Shown in pieces: positions 38,067 to 48,432 of a stretch of DNA of 64,000 nucleotides (positions within the stretch are counted from its first letter, which is position 1; each line of letters starts with the position of its first letter). The notes under the pieces were generated by a model. It had not been told where the DNA came from. It saw only the letters and a program-made list of their open reading frames with translations, and made no database searches. Where the stretch lies: assembly GCA_016705685.1 (NCBI GenBank), contig JADJLB010000012.1:62001-126000 (forward strand), read 5' to 3'. The DNA is from Propionivibrio sp. GTDB taxonomy: Bacteria; Pseudomonadota; Gammaproteobacteria; Burkholderiales; Rhodocyclaceae. The position numbers and the translations under genes are program-made.

Positions 38067-39814
38067 CTAGCCGATGATCTTGCGCACCACATCGGTCATG
38101 GAGATCACGCCGACCGGCTTGTCTTTCTCGGTGACCACCAGGCGGTGCATCCGCCGACCTGTCATCAAGCTGACCGCATCGCTCAAGAGCATATCGGCAT
38201 CGCAGGTCGCACAACCTGGAGTCATGATCTCGCTGGCCTTCATCGACCGCGCCTGATCCGGCGTCCGGCCCTGACGCGCCAGAACCATATCAGTTTGTGA
38301 TACGACACCGGTGGCTTTGCCCTGCTCCATGACCACTACTGCGTGGATTTCCTTGTCCACCATGATCTTGGCCACTGCGCCGATCGTGTCGTCCGGGGTA
38401 CAGGAAATAATGCCATGATGCATCAAATCACGCACCTTGGTACCGTCATCGGCGATGGTCAAGGCCTCGGCCTCCTCAATGCTGGGCAACGGTTCGGACA
38501 TCGGGTACGGATGTGGCGTGGTATGCACATCGCCCTTGGGTAGCGTCGGATGAACAACCGTCACTGCGGGCTTGCCACTGACACCGAGCCCGAACTGGGT
38601 CGCGCCAATGAGCACTGACATGTTGCCATGCGGATGCTTATTGTCAGCCATTAACTGATGCGCAATTGGTAACTCATCATAGGTGAATGCCCGCGACATG
38701 CAAGGGTCAAGCTGTCCGCTCAGCGCCAACTGGTTCATCTGGTTGGACTGCTCGGTATTGGCAAAATGCGAACCCTGCAGGCGCTTCTGGCGCATCCACA
38801 GGTAGCGCAAATCGACAGTCGCATTGTAGCCGGTCGTCCCGGCGCAGACCACCACCATGCCACCCGTTTCGCAAACGAAAATCGAGCTTGGGATGGTGGT
38901 TTCACCCGGGTGCTCGAAGACGACGTTCGGTGCACGCTTCTCACCCAGAACTTCCCAGATTTTCGAACCAAAGGCCCGGACACCCTTAAGCCACTTGGCA
39001 TAACCAGCGTTGTCTTTCCAGTGTGGGAGCATACCCCAGTGATCGAATTCGTTGCGGTTGATGCAACCTTTCGCGCCCAACTTCATACAGTAATCAAACT
39101 TGTCTTCACCCGACACCATGGCCACGGAGGTCGCCCCAACGGCCTTGGCGATCTGAATCGCCATCGAACCCAACCCACCAGCACCACCCCAGATCAAGGC
39201 CACATCACCTTTCTTGATAGAGCTGGAACCCCAGCCATGCAGCATCCGCCAAGCGGTCGCCGCAACCAGCGTATAAGCGGCGGATTCTTCCCAGTTCATA
39301 TGCTTCGGTCTGGGCATGCACTGCTGGGCCTGCACCGGGTAAACTGGGCAAAGCTGCCGTAGTTGGTCTCGTAACCCCAAATCTTGAACGAGGGGGAGTA
39401 CATCGGATCCCCGCCCTTCTTGACCCACGAGCAATTCCGGTCAAAGGTTCCACAATGCATCACGACTTCATCGCCAACCTTGACGTTAGTCACATCCTTG
39501 CCAACCTTGTACACGATGCCGGACGCATCGCTGCCGCCGATATGAAAGTCTTCGGGTTCGCCGTTCTTGTTACGTGCGCCGATGACGTTGACGGGGATGC
39601 CCATCGCCGCCCAGACGTTGTTGTAGTTGATCCCTGCCGCCATCACGTAAACCAGCACTTCGTCGTCGGCGATCGACGGCGTATTCACTACTTCCTTCTG
39701 AAACGCTTCCGTCGGCTTGCCAAAACGGTCCGCGCGAACCAGCCAGGCGTGCATTTTTTCCGGAACTTCGCCCAGGGGAGGTTGTTCACCTATTTCATAC
39801 AGTTGCTTGCTCAT
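38067..39814 (-). CDS. ccr: crotonyl-CoA carboxylase/reductase with C-terminal CBS pair (one frameshift as written)
   Basis: Reductively carboxylates crotonyl-CoA to ethylmalonyl-CoA with NADPH and CO2, the key step of the ethylmalonyl-CoA pathway. Starts at the ATG at 39814 (GGAG eight bases upstream). Near 39328-39331 one G is missing from a GG run: FAQFTR must continue [17 protein letters not shown]. Repaired, the protein has about 582 residues. Residues 1-430 or so are a normal CCR ([53 protein letters not shown], ending [11 protein letters not shown]). A linker and about 125 more residues form two CBS repeats ([46 protein letters not shown]). I know of no characterised CCR with such a tail. 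It suggests control by adenine nucleotides. Confidence 0.88.
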
Positions 39815-39846
39815 CGGGATGCTCCTTCTTTGGTTGAACTGCTTGA

Positions 39847-40812
39847 TTAATCGGACAACTTGAATCTGGACAAAATATGCTGTCGCATAAGATCGTATTC
39901 TTGAAACTGTCCGGAACGATTTCCGCTCAGGCGTTCGCCGATACCGGTCAAGCCGCCAACCAACTCCAAGCCGAATGTTCCGAATTCTTCCTTCAACAAG
40001 CGTATTACCCAGGCGCTGTGATGGCGCACGCGCAACTTGCCAAGCAATGCGGAACTGGCCAGAAAGCCGCGATGCCTGTCGATATGTTCCTGTAATTCCT
40101 TGATCCCTGTATTCATCGTCGCGCTGACCAGGCACACCGGGTAATCCCATTCTTCCCGACGATCCTGTCGCGGAGCGCTACGGCCAATTTCGGCAGCTGT
40201 CTTGCGTGCTGCAGCGCCAAGATCGGACTTATTAACCGCAAAAATATCAGGGATTTCGATAATACCAGACTTCAGATACTGAATTGCATCGCCCGAGGCC
40301 GGTTGCGCCACGTAACAAACCGTGTCGGCAATTTCGGCAATCTCGATTTCAGTTTGCCCGACTCCGACCGTCTCGATGACGACGATATCGAAGCAGGCGA
40401 GCATCAGCCAGCTCATCGGCCAAACCTCGGTCGCCACACCGCCCATCTGATTGCGATTCGCCAGCGAGCGAATGAACAGGCCTTCATCATGCGAGGTGTT
40501 CTTGATGCGAATACGATCGCCGAGCAGGGCACCACCGCCGAGTTCGGGGCGGCTCGACGGATCCACGGCCAGCACGCCAACGGTCCTCCCTGACAGGCGC
40601 CAGGCACGAATCATCGCGCTGACCAGCGAAGACTTCCCAGCGCCAGGCGGGCCCGTCACGCCGATAAGGTGGCCTTCATTCAACCAGCGATCGCCGGACA
40701 GGGACGCCAGCAACCTTGCCGAGCAAGTTCGCGCCTCGCCCCGCTTGTTATCCAGAAGATTCAGGCCACTGGCAACCGCCGCCCGCTCACCGCGCCGTAT
40801 CCGCGAAGCCAA
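39847..40812 (-). CDS. meaB: MeaB-type P-loop GTPase, mutase chaperone
   Basis: Protects and reloads B12-dependent acyl-CoA mutases. About 321 residues: Walker [12 protein letters not shown] (about 51-61), [14 protein letters not shown], switch region [18 protein letters not shown] (about 143-160) and NKSD (about 197). The frame opens at a TTG (40812), but upstream codons (reading SEPSDPEQL) look like real N-terminus. An ATG at 40844 would join them if one T were added to a TT run nearby, so the true start is probably 40844 with another single-base error. It lies between ecm and ccr, in keeping with service to the ethylmalonyl-CoA mutase. Confidence 0.87.
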   Translation of the reverse strand: MASRIRRGERAAVASGLNLLDNKRGEARTCSARLLASLSGDRWLNEGHLIGVTGPPGAGKSSLVSAMIRAWRLSGRTVGVLAVDPSSRPELGGGALLGDRIRIKNTSHDEGLFIRSLANRNQMGGVATEVWPMSWLMLACFDIVVIETVGVGQTEIEIAEIADTVCYVAQPASGDAIQYLKSGIIEIPDIFAVNKSDLGAAARKTAAEIGRSAPRQDRREEWDYPVCLVSATMNTGIKELQEHIDRHRGFLASSALLGKLRVRHHSAWVIRLLKEEFGTFGLELVGGLTGIGERLSGNRSGQFQEYDLMRQHILSRFKLSD

Positions 40813-40851
40813 CTGTTCGGGATCGGAAGGTTCGCTAATATCATTTCCCCA

Positions 40852-42870
40852 TCACTGCAGCAATCCGAGACGTTTGAGCCCGTTGCCTTCACGGATCACA
40901 TCCACCATATCCGCCATGATGGTATTCAAATTGAAATCCTTGGGTGTGTAGATTGCACGTACGCCAAGCGCCATCAGCTTTTCGGCATCCTCTTGCGGGA
41001 TGATCCCACCGGCAATCACCGGCACGCCCGCCAGATCGCGCGCGCGAAGTTCCTGCAGAACGGCTTCCACCAGTTCCATGTGACTCCCCGAAAGAATCGA
41101 CAGCCCCACCATATGCACCCCTTCTTCCTGGGCCGCCTGGGCAATCTGCTGAGGGGTCAGCCGGATTCCGTCGTAGACGACCTCGAAACCGACATCCCTG
41201 GCCTTGACGGCAACCTGTTCCGCACCGTTGGAGTGTCCGTCCAGACCTGGCTTGCCGACCAAAAGTTTCAAGGGGCGACCCAATTCATTGCCGGTGTTGG
41301 CGACCCGCGCCCGGAGCTCGGCTACCTGATCCTTCTTGCCGAGCACTTCGCGGCTGTCAATGGCAATGTCGATACCCGTCGGTGGCCTGAACTCGCCGAA
41401 AACCGCGCGCAAGGAATCTCCCCATTCGCCGGTCGTGACTCCGGCCAACGCACAGCGAATCGAACTGGGCATGATGTTGGCGTCGCTCTTGGCGGCATCA
41501 GTGAGTCCTTGCAAAGCAGCCCGCGCTTCGGCATCGTTACGGTTCTTGCGATGCGCCTGCAGACGTTCGATTTGCTCCCCGCTCGGCCGCCGGATTGGTT
41601 TTCATGATGCTGCCGTCGCTGTCCAGGGTCAGCGGCGATTCCGCTGTTTCCTGGAAGCAGTTAACGCCGATGATTTTCAGGTCGCCCGATTCAATGGCGC
41701 GCAGACGGTTCATGTGGCTACCGACCAGTTCGCGCTTGATGTAGCCGGACTCGATCGCCGCAACAATCCCGCCCTGGGCTTCGACATTCTCGATTTCCGC
41801 CCTGGCCCCTTCGACCAGTTCCTTGACCTTGGCGGCAATCACCGGCGACCCATCCAGAATGTCCGCGTACTCGAGCAAATCGGTTTCGAAAGCCATCACC
41901 TGCTGTATACGCAGGGCCCACTGCTGATCCCAGGGCGCGGCAAACCCATGGCCTCGTTCCAGGCCGGGAGTTGTATGGCGCGGGCTCTGGCGTTTTTCGA
42001 GAGCACCACTGCCAGCATTTCCAGGACGATGCGCTGCACGTTGTTTTCGGGTTGTGGCTCGGTCAAGCCCAGCGAATTCACCTGGACGCCATAACGGAAC
42101 CGCCGCAGCTTGGGATCTTCGACCTTGTAACGCGTCAGGGTCAGTTCGTCCCACATTTCGCCAAATGCGCGAAGCTTGCAGCACTCCTCAACGAAGCGTA
42201 TGCCGGCATTGACAAAAAATGAGATGCGTTCGACAACTTGCGGAAAATCGCTCGGCGCGATCTCGCCGGTCGCCTTGACCCGGTCGAGAACGGCCATCGA
42301 GGCGCAGAGGGCGTAAGCCAGCTCCTGAACCGGCGTTGCACCCGCTTCCTGCAAATGGTAGCTACATATATTGGTCGGATTCCATTTGGGAACATGCTTG
42401 ACGGTATAGTTGATCGTATCGGCAATCAAACGCATCGACGGTCCCGGCGGATAGATATACGTCCCGCGCGAGAGATACTCCTTGATGATGTCGTTCTGGG
42501 TTGTGCCGCTCAGTTCCTTCGGATCGATGCCCCGCCGTTGCGCCAGGCCAATGTACATCGACAACAACCATGGCGCCGTGGCATTGATGGTCATGGCCGT
42601 GTTCATTTTGTCGAGGGGAATCTGATCGAACAATTGATCCATGTCCTCGATATTCGATATGGGCACGCCAACCTTGCCGACCTCGCCTCTGGACAAGGGA
42701 TTGTCGGCATCGTAGCCAGTCTGCGTTGGCAAATCGAAGGCTACCGAGAGCCCCGTCTGGCCTTTGGCCAGATTGGTTCGATAAAGCGTATTGGACGCCT
42801 TGGCGGAGCTATGACCACTATAGGTCCGCATCAACCAGGGTCGATCGACTTTCTTCTGAGTTGAAACCAT
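40852..42870 (-). CDS. ecm: ethylmalonyl-CoA mutase, B12-dependent (two frameshifts as written)
   Basis: Converts ethylmalonyl-CoA to methylsuccinyl-CoA with adenosylcobalamin. The barrel N-terminus is RPWLMRTYSGHSSAKASN, with PTQTGYDADNPLSRGEVGKV and CSYHLQEAGATPVQELAYAL; the B12 domain near the C-terminus has GKPGLDGHSNGAEQVA, where the Asp-x-His ligand lies, and GLSILSGSHMELV. One C is missing near 41933-41935 (LPRP must run on as WDQQW), and one extra G lies in the run at 41577-41580. Corrected length is 672 residues, right for Ecm and shorter than methylmalonyl-CoA mutase large chains. Sequence character favours Ecm over Mcm, and so does the context beside ccr. Start ATG 42870 with AGGGG upstream. 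Confidence 0.88.
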
Positions 42871-42913
42871 GACTATCCCCTCTTACTGATCATGAGTCGG
42901 GCTGAAGCGCTGT

Positions 42914-44416
42914 CTAAACCGCATCAATCAGCGAACGCGCGATAACCTTCAGCGCCAACGTTTCTTCCGCGCCCTCGAAGATCGACAGCACGCGGGCATC
43001 CAGGAAATAACGGCTGACCGGCGTCTCCTCGGCATAGCCCATGCCCCCATGAATCTGCATCGCTTCGCGGGTGAGCCACTCGGCGGTCCGGCAGGTGAAC
43101 AGCTTCACCATGCTGGCCTCCATTTGCCCCTTGCCCTGATCCATCAAGCGACCCACGGCGTAGGTAAATTGGCGCGATACGGTCAGCAAAGTCGCCATGC
43201 GCGCCAGCTTGACGCGGGTCCGTTGGAAATCGCCGATCAGTTTGCCAAACGCCTTACGCTCCTGGGAATAGGAAACGGCTTTTTCAAAAGCGGCCTGCAT
43301 CACGCCGATGGCGCGTGCGGCCGTCTGGATCCGACCGCCGGCAAACCCGGCCATGGTGAAGTAGAAACCTTTTCCTTCGCCCTCCGGCCCGCCAACCAGA
43401 TTGTCATCCGGCACAAAGACATGGTCGAAAAAGACCTCGTAGGAATGCATCCCGCGATAACCGATCGTCGCAATCGCACGCCCCGTCAGCACACCGCCTA
43501 GCGGTTGACGATATTCAAAGTCATGCCCGTCGTAAGAATCCTTCTCGACCAAAAACATGCTCAGTCCCTTGTGGCCGAGCGAGCTGTCCGGATTGGAGCG
43601 GGCCAGGACCAGGAGTAGCCCGGCCTTCCCGGCCATGGTGCACCAGGTCTTGGCGCCGTCGAGTATCCACCCGCCCTCGCATTTCGTTGCTTTGAGTCGC
43701 ATGGCGGCGACATCGGACCCGGTATCGGGCTCGGTTACGGCAATGGCGCACAAGGGCTGACCCATCGCGATTTGAGGCAACCATTTTTGTCTTTGTGCTT
43801 CGGTTCCCCTTTGAGCAGTGAGCGGCTGAGGATCTCCGGACGCGTGATCAGGCTGCCCGCTCCGCCCAGCGAGCCATGCGAAAGCTCCTCCGTCACCACG
43901 ATCATCCCCATGTTGTCTTCATGATCGTCACTCTGGATACCACCGTATCGCTCGGGGATCGACAGGCCAAAACAGCCCATTTCGGTCAGCGGATCCAGGA
44001 TCTCCGGCGGAATGATCCGGTCTTCCCGATGTATTTCTTCAGCCAGCGGCATCACCACGTTCGTCGCCAGTTTGCGGAAGGAGTCCTGCATCATCGTGGC
44101 ATCGTCGCCAAGCAGGTAGGCGCCACTGCCGCCATCCAGCGTTGAGACCAGTTTGCCCAGCGCATCCAGATTGCCGGCGTCCAGTTGCTCCTGGCAGAAC
44201 CGGGCAATCGCGGGGGAGGCCAACGTTGCGACGTCCGCTTCGCTCAGGCCGTAATTCTGCGGACGCACTCGCAAACGGTTTTGAATGTTCTGCAAGGCCT
44301 CTGCACAAAAACCAGAGTCATCCGTTGTTCCAGGCAAACACCCTCGCCCGCTGTGCTGGCGGCCATCTTTTCGGCGTATTCCAGGGCAAAGCGCGCTGCG
44401 GTGGATTCGGCGGCAC
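42914..44416 (-). CDS. mcd: methylsuccinyl-CoA dehydrogenase-like acyl-CoA dehydrogenase (three frameshifts as written)
   Basis: Expected to oxidise (2S)-methylsuccinyl-CoA to mesaconyl-CoA, feeding ETF. The protein is longer than common acyl-CoA dehydrogenases through an N-terminal region of about 130 residues, as in Mcd. Core motifs are VTEPDTGSDVAAM (about 245), TWCTMAGKAG, QIHGGMGYAEETPVSRYFLD and LSIFEGAEETLAL. Three runs each lack one base: CC after the probable GTG start (44416, AGGGAG upstream), A/T5 at 44307-44311 (VF then CAEALQNIQN), and A/T5 at 43784-43788 (HKDK then WLPQIAMGQPL). Corrected length is 501. The substrate is inferred from neighbours; a generic acyl-CoA dehydrogenase is the alternative. 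It begins about 31 bp after the lyase gene. Confidence 0.8.
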
Positions 44417-44447
44417 TTTTTCTCCCTGATTTGCGTTCAATTGGCCA

Positions 44448-45890
44448 CTATTTCTTGGTGCGATTATTGACGATTCGAACGAACGAGCGGGAGCGCAATT
44501 CGTCCAAGGTAATTCCCGTCGCCAGAACTTCCTGCTCGGTGATCGCGCCGCAGGCCATCCCACGCAAGAAGAAGTTCAGCAGGCCTTGGCCGGTCGCCGC
44601 ATCGTCGAAGGTATTGCCCACCAGCGTGGCTTGGGCGGCCTTGTTCAGGAACGCGTTCAGTCGAGCCGAGGCATCCTGCAATCCACTGAGGAAGAATGCA
44701 TCCATGGCCGCATAGCGAATCGGCAACTGTCCCGGATTCAGATCCCAGCCCTGATAGTAGCCATGGGCAAGCGAGTGCCTGATATTGTCGTAGTGCAGCT
44801 TCCACGCGCCATGAACCACCATGCGGTTTTCGTACCTTTGCTGGGAAGTCAGCACGTCGTCTTTACCGGCCTTGTGCGGACCGATCGGCATGCTCGTGGT
44901 CGCGCCGTCGCTGATGGTGATGCCGGTTCCCGCCAGGCTAACCTGCATCACATGGCGGGCGAAGTCGCAGGCCGGGTGCGTGTGCTTCTGGTGAGCGGCC
45001 GTAATATTGCACGAGGCTGTGTAATCGTAAGTCCCGAAAATGGCCGAGCGGCAGCGCCCGCCGGCGGCAGCCACCAACAACGGGACCGTGTTTTCCCCCC
45101 TTGTGATTGATGATCGACTGCGTAGTCTCGATCATGATTTCCATTTTCAGCGAGCCCTTGGCGAAACCTAGCTTGGCTTCGAGTTTCTCCAGAATCTTGA
45201 CGCAGGTGGAAACCTGAGTCGGGGTATTGACCTTCGGCAAGGTAACGATGAAATGATTTGGCAGTTTGCTACCTGTCTTCTCGGCCAGACGGGTCAGGAA
45301 CAGGTCAAGCGTGCGGATCGACCGAACCTTGCACTCATCTGAAAACGTCTTGATGCGGATACCGATGAAGGGCGACAGAATATTCTCGCTCATCCCTTTG
45401 GCGACTTCATCTGCGGCCGCGATGGCATGCGCATCTTCCTCTTCGTCAGGACGATTACCATAGCCGTCCTCAAAATCGATGCGGTTGTCCTCGATCGGCT
45501 CGGTTTGCAGCTTCTTCACGACGCGGTTATATACCGTATAAGCCAGCCAGGCGGCCTGTTTGGTTTCGCGTACCAGCTCGGGGTTGGTCTCCAGCGCGCG
45601 GGTCAGATTCGCCAGTTCGGTGGGATCCGTCGGCAGTGTATCCGCGCGCGGCATACCCAACGCACGGGCGAAGACACTGTAAGTAGGCGCATGGGTTTCC
45701 AGAGTTTTGAGCGCGACCTCACCCAACTTGGCGGAAAATCCGGCCTTGAACAGATTCGCGCCTCCGTAAACCGTATGAACCGGCTGCCGATGAAAAGAAT
45801 CCGCCGGATAATGTACATTGAATGCCGCATTGAGTCGTGCAACTCGCTGCAATAGGCATTCATTTCATCGTGGGTGAGCGTAAGTTTCAT
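44448..45890 (-). CDS. HpcH/HpaI-CitE superfamily lyase, candidate malyl/methylmalyl-CoA lyase (two frameshifts as written)
   Basis: Corrected length 480 residues, much longer than classical Mcl1 (about 320). Superfamily metal and CoA sites are visible as DNRIDFEDGYGNRPDEEED (about 145-163) and MEIMIETTQSIINHKG (about 260-275). GTYDYTASCNI and DGATTSMPIGPHK follow. It resembles the long aldolase group sometimes called DUF6986, which lacks assigned function as far as I know. The pathway needs a lyase to split beta-methylmalyl-CoA or malyl-CoA, and this is the only candidate here (inference). One base is missing in the TT run at 45851-45852 and one G is extra in the run at 45095-45100. GGGAGG lies six bases before the ATG at 45890. 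Confidence 0.72.
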
Positions 45891-45904
45891 GTGTTGCCTC
45901 CCTA

Positions 45905-46449
45905 ATCGTTTCCAAAAACCACATTGATCACGTCTTGAAAAAATTCACCGAATCGTGCAGGCCATCCGTCAATCGTCGTGATGCGCCGCAACACGCATGG
46001 CGGGCGCGCCGCCAAAAAATAGCCCCTGCGGCATGCGCGCCTCAAAATACTGAAAGCGTCTCGAATAACAGGAGAAAAAGCTGTAAAAAAGGCAAAAAAG
46101 ACACCCATTCAAGTGCAAGAAAACCGACCCCGGATAGGCAAAATCATTCTAACGCCTGATGATGTTGCTATGCAACATTAATTGAGAAAAAAGCGTCGAT
46201 CCAGGAACAACCCGTAGGGATTTTCTTAATCGTGTTATAGGATGTGACTGAACCGATGACTCCTGGCAAACCCTAGATGCTATAGCCACTGTTGACGGTT
46301 TGCAAATACCAGGATACCGGGATGATTTGCCATTGAAGGTCGGATCTGCAAAACGCTCATGCTCACCATCGTTGCCGCGTTAGTCAGTTTCCTTTTGCGT
46401 ACAGCCTTCACTTCAGCCCTCTATCCCCTTGAACGAAAGCATACCGATC
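45905..46449. other. divergent regulatory region between lyase and enoyl-CoA hydratase genes
   Basis: About 545 bp with no credible gene. It lies between two divergent EMC-linked transcripts and contains the palindrome described separately plus an 8-bp TTTGCAAA at 46299-46306. TTTGCAAA is, from memory, the half-site reported for PccR/ScfR-type short-chain acyl-CoA regulators in Rhodobacter; here it occurs once, with TTGACG at 46293 nearby as a possible -35. Confidence 0.5.
46162..46178. promoter_or_regulatory. perfect palindrome, candidate operator for EMC genes
   Basis: ATGTTGC and GCAACAT are exact inverted arms around a TAT centre, 17 bp in all. It lies in the shared upstream region of the lyase operon (minus) and the hydratase gene (plus), the place one would expect a common regulator to bind. 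Confidence 0.5.
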
Positions 46450-47224
46450 ATGATTGCCACCATTCTGTGCGACCGCGCCGACTCTATTGCCACGATCTCA
46501 CTTTCCAATCCAGGCAAAATGAACGCCATGAACGCCACCATGTGGCGGGAACTACGGCAGACCGTGCAGCAACTTGCGGAAGACCCCGATATCCGTAGCA
46601 TTATTCTACGCGGCGCAGGCGAGGTGTTCGCCGCGGGGGCGACATCGAGGGAGCTCAGAGGCCCGTGCCACCGTCGACAGCGCATTGGCGTATCTCGAGA
46701 CTGTCGGCCAGGTATTACAGGCGATCGAGCAGCTTCCGCAACCGACCATTGCGGCGATTCAAGGGCCATGCGCTGGCGCCGGGCTGGAAATCGCCAGCGT
46801 CTGCGACTTGAGAATTGCCGGTCATTCAGCCCGTTTCGGCGCACCAGTCATGAAGCTGGGATTTTTCAATGTACCCCGGTGAACTGGCGGGCTTGCTTGC
46901 GCTTGCCGGTCCGGCGTTGACTCGGGAAATCCTGCTGGAGGGCCGCTTGCTAACAGCCGCCGAAGCGTTGAACAAAGGGCTGCTAACGCGCGTCGTGCCG
47001 GACACCGAAGTCCATGCTGAAGCTCTGGTGACGGGGCGCCGCATCGCTGCGGGGGCACCTTTGGTGGCGAAATGGCACTAAAGTGGATTGCGCGGCTGAT
47101 GAACCCTGCGCCACTGAGCGAAGACGAGAAACGCGCCTCTTTCGCATTTCTCGACAGCGCCGACTATATTGAAGGGCTTGCGGCCTTTCTCGAAAAGCGC
47201 CCGCCGGACTTCTCCGGACGCTGA
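46450..47224 (+). CDS. enoyl-CoA hydratase/isomerase family protein (four frameshifts as written)
   Basis: Crotonase fold. Four single-base events break it: one G missing in the run at 46635-46639, one G missing at 46649-46651, one extra T in 46862-46866, and one C missing near 47078. Corrected it gives 258 residues, a normal size, with the oxyanion-hole segments FAAGGDIEG (about 62-70) and IQGPCAGAGLEIASVCDLRI (about 98-117), then PGELAGLLALAGPALTREI. Enoyl-CoA hydratases of this type act on crotonyl-CoA-like substrates; a role in producing or draining crotonyl-CoA is inference. An upstream TTG at 46429 is an alternative start. Confidence 0.78.
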
Positions 47225-47334
47225 ATCTCTGCTCGTTTTCCTCAGTGACGTAGTCGAGAACGGTCGGCTTCCAGCGACAAATTATTATGAGATCTACGGT
47301 TAAATCATCTGTCGCCGGACGCGGGAGCGATATA

Positions 47335-47784
47335 TTACTTGCCGGCTGCCTCGCGTTTGCGCCGTGAGGTTGGCATCAGAGTCGCCTCACCATCGATGAC
47401 CACCGTGTCACCCACGGTGCAAACGGTTTCGAGGACTACTCGACCCTTTTCTGCGATAACTTCCTTGACCGTCGCCTTGGCATGCACAGTGTCGCCAGGG
47501 CGCACCGGCGCCCGGAAACGCAGCGACTGGTTCATGTAAATACAACCGGGTCCGGGCAAACGATTACCCAGTACCGCTGAAATAAGGCTGGCGGACAACA
47601 TGCCGTGCGCGATGCGGCCTTTGAACATGGTCGTCTTGGCGAAGTCTTCATCCATATGGACTGCATTGACGTCCGTGGACACGCCGGCAAACATGACGAG
47701 GTCTGCATCAGTAATGGTTTTGGCGATTTCTGCGCTCATGCCGACAGACAAATCTTCGATGTCGTAACCGTTCTGAGGATTCAT
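47335..47784 (-). CDS. MaoC-like (R)-specific enoyl-CoA hydratase
   Basis: 149 residues from the ATG at 47784 (an open frame runs further upstream without similarity). Single hot-dog domain with the hydratase-2 catalytic block FAGVSTDVNAVHMDEDFA (Asp and His present, about 31-48), FKGRIAHGML and LGNRLPGPGCIYMNQSLRF. Such PhaJ-type enzymes interconvert crotonyl-CoA and (R)-3-hydroxybutyryl-CoA, joining PHA turnover to the ethylmalonyl-CoA route. It is too short to be the two-domain mesaconyl-CoA hydratase. The gene is intact, unlike its neighbours. Converges on the enoyl-CoA hydratase gene with a 110-bp gap. Confidence 0.85.
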   Translation of the reverse strand: MNPQNGYDIEDLSVGMSAEIAKTITDADLVMFAGVSTDVNAVHMDEDFAKTTMFKGRIAHGMLSASLISAVLGNRLPGPGCIYMNQSLRFRAPVRPGDTVHAKATVKEVIAEKGRVVLETVCTVGDTVVIDGEATLMPTSRRKREAAGK

Positions 47785-48100
47785 TGAAAGCCTTTCTTGG
47801 TAATTATCAGCACGGAAACGCCGCGCCCCGGAAAAACGACGCAAGCGACCGCCCGCGCCAACCTATTTGCTTGCGCGTTCCGGACATTTCGAAATAGGTA
47901 CGTCGCAAGGCTGGATATTACAATTGCGACGACGAGTATCCTTGATATGGGCATTTAGGTCAAACGCCAGCAGCCGTCAGCCCGTCCGTGATCAGATCAG
48001 GCGCTCCGAATAGAACGTTGTTCGCGCAATGAACGCACGTCGTTGGATAGACAAGAAGCGCGAGCAGAAAGTACAGAGGTCTTGACTCAGGGGTCCACTT
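47785..48100. other. intergenic, no gene recognised
   Basis: Upstream of the MaoC gene and left of the integrase remnant. An open frame on the minus strand (47960-48355) crosses the remnant in antisense and has no ribosome binding site or family character, so I reject it. No hairpin of note. Confidence 0.4.
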
Positions 48101-48232
48101 CATCGTCAGGCCGGTACCCGTTGTGACGTACTCAATGAACTCAGTGGCTGGAAGACTCGGTCGATGGTGTATCGTTACGCCAAGTTCGCCACAGAGCATC
48201 TGGCAACGGCAGCGAAGCGGTTGAGACAGTGA
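48101..48232 (+). pseudogene. phage-type tyrosine recombinase, C-terminal remnant
   Basis: The plus strand reads HRQAGTRCDVLNELSGWKT and then RSMVYRYAKFATEHLATAAK before a TGA at 48230-48232. This is the typical end of a tyrosine recombinase, containing the W of the LGGW block and the catalytic Tyr in the RYAKFA segment. There is no start codon, and sequence upstream is out of frame and soon meets a stop, so only about 44 codons survive. It marks an old integration next to tRNA-Phe (3.5 kb away) and the accessory genes between. Confidence 0.7.
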
Positions 48233-48322
48233 CGGCGGATAACGTGATTGAATTGTCACGTTTCTGTCACGCTCCAGAAACGATAAGAGCCTGACCTTAC
48301 GGTCAAGCCCTTGGCGGTACGG

Positions 48323-48432
48323 GTGGTGGAGAACCTCCACCTGAAGAACCAGCATCTTAAAGCATTTCGGTTTTTTTAGGAAGGATTGAGGCCAGCAGGG
48401 GCTTCAGAGGTGGTTTTTCGAACCTCCACCAC
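48323..48432. repeat. inverted repeat pair with internal hairpins
   Basis: GTGGTGGAG (48323-48331) recurs inverted as CTCCACCAC (48424-48432). The left copy also folds on itself (GGTGGAG with CTCCACC). They flank about 92 bp without a gene. It could be the scar of a small element beside the integrase remnant. Confidence 0.3.

Noticed and set aside
39296-47081. Programmed ribosomal frameshifting as the cause of the broken EMC genes
   Set aside because: Breaks occur at unrelated places in each gene, in both directions, with no shared slippery heptamer; errors in homopolymers explain them better.
47960-48355. 131-codon minus-strand frame near the integrase scar
   Set aside because: Antisense to the recombinase remnant, without ribosome binding site or family character.
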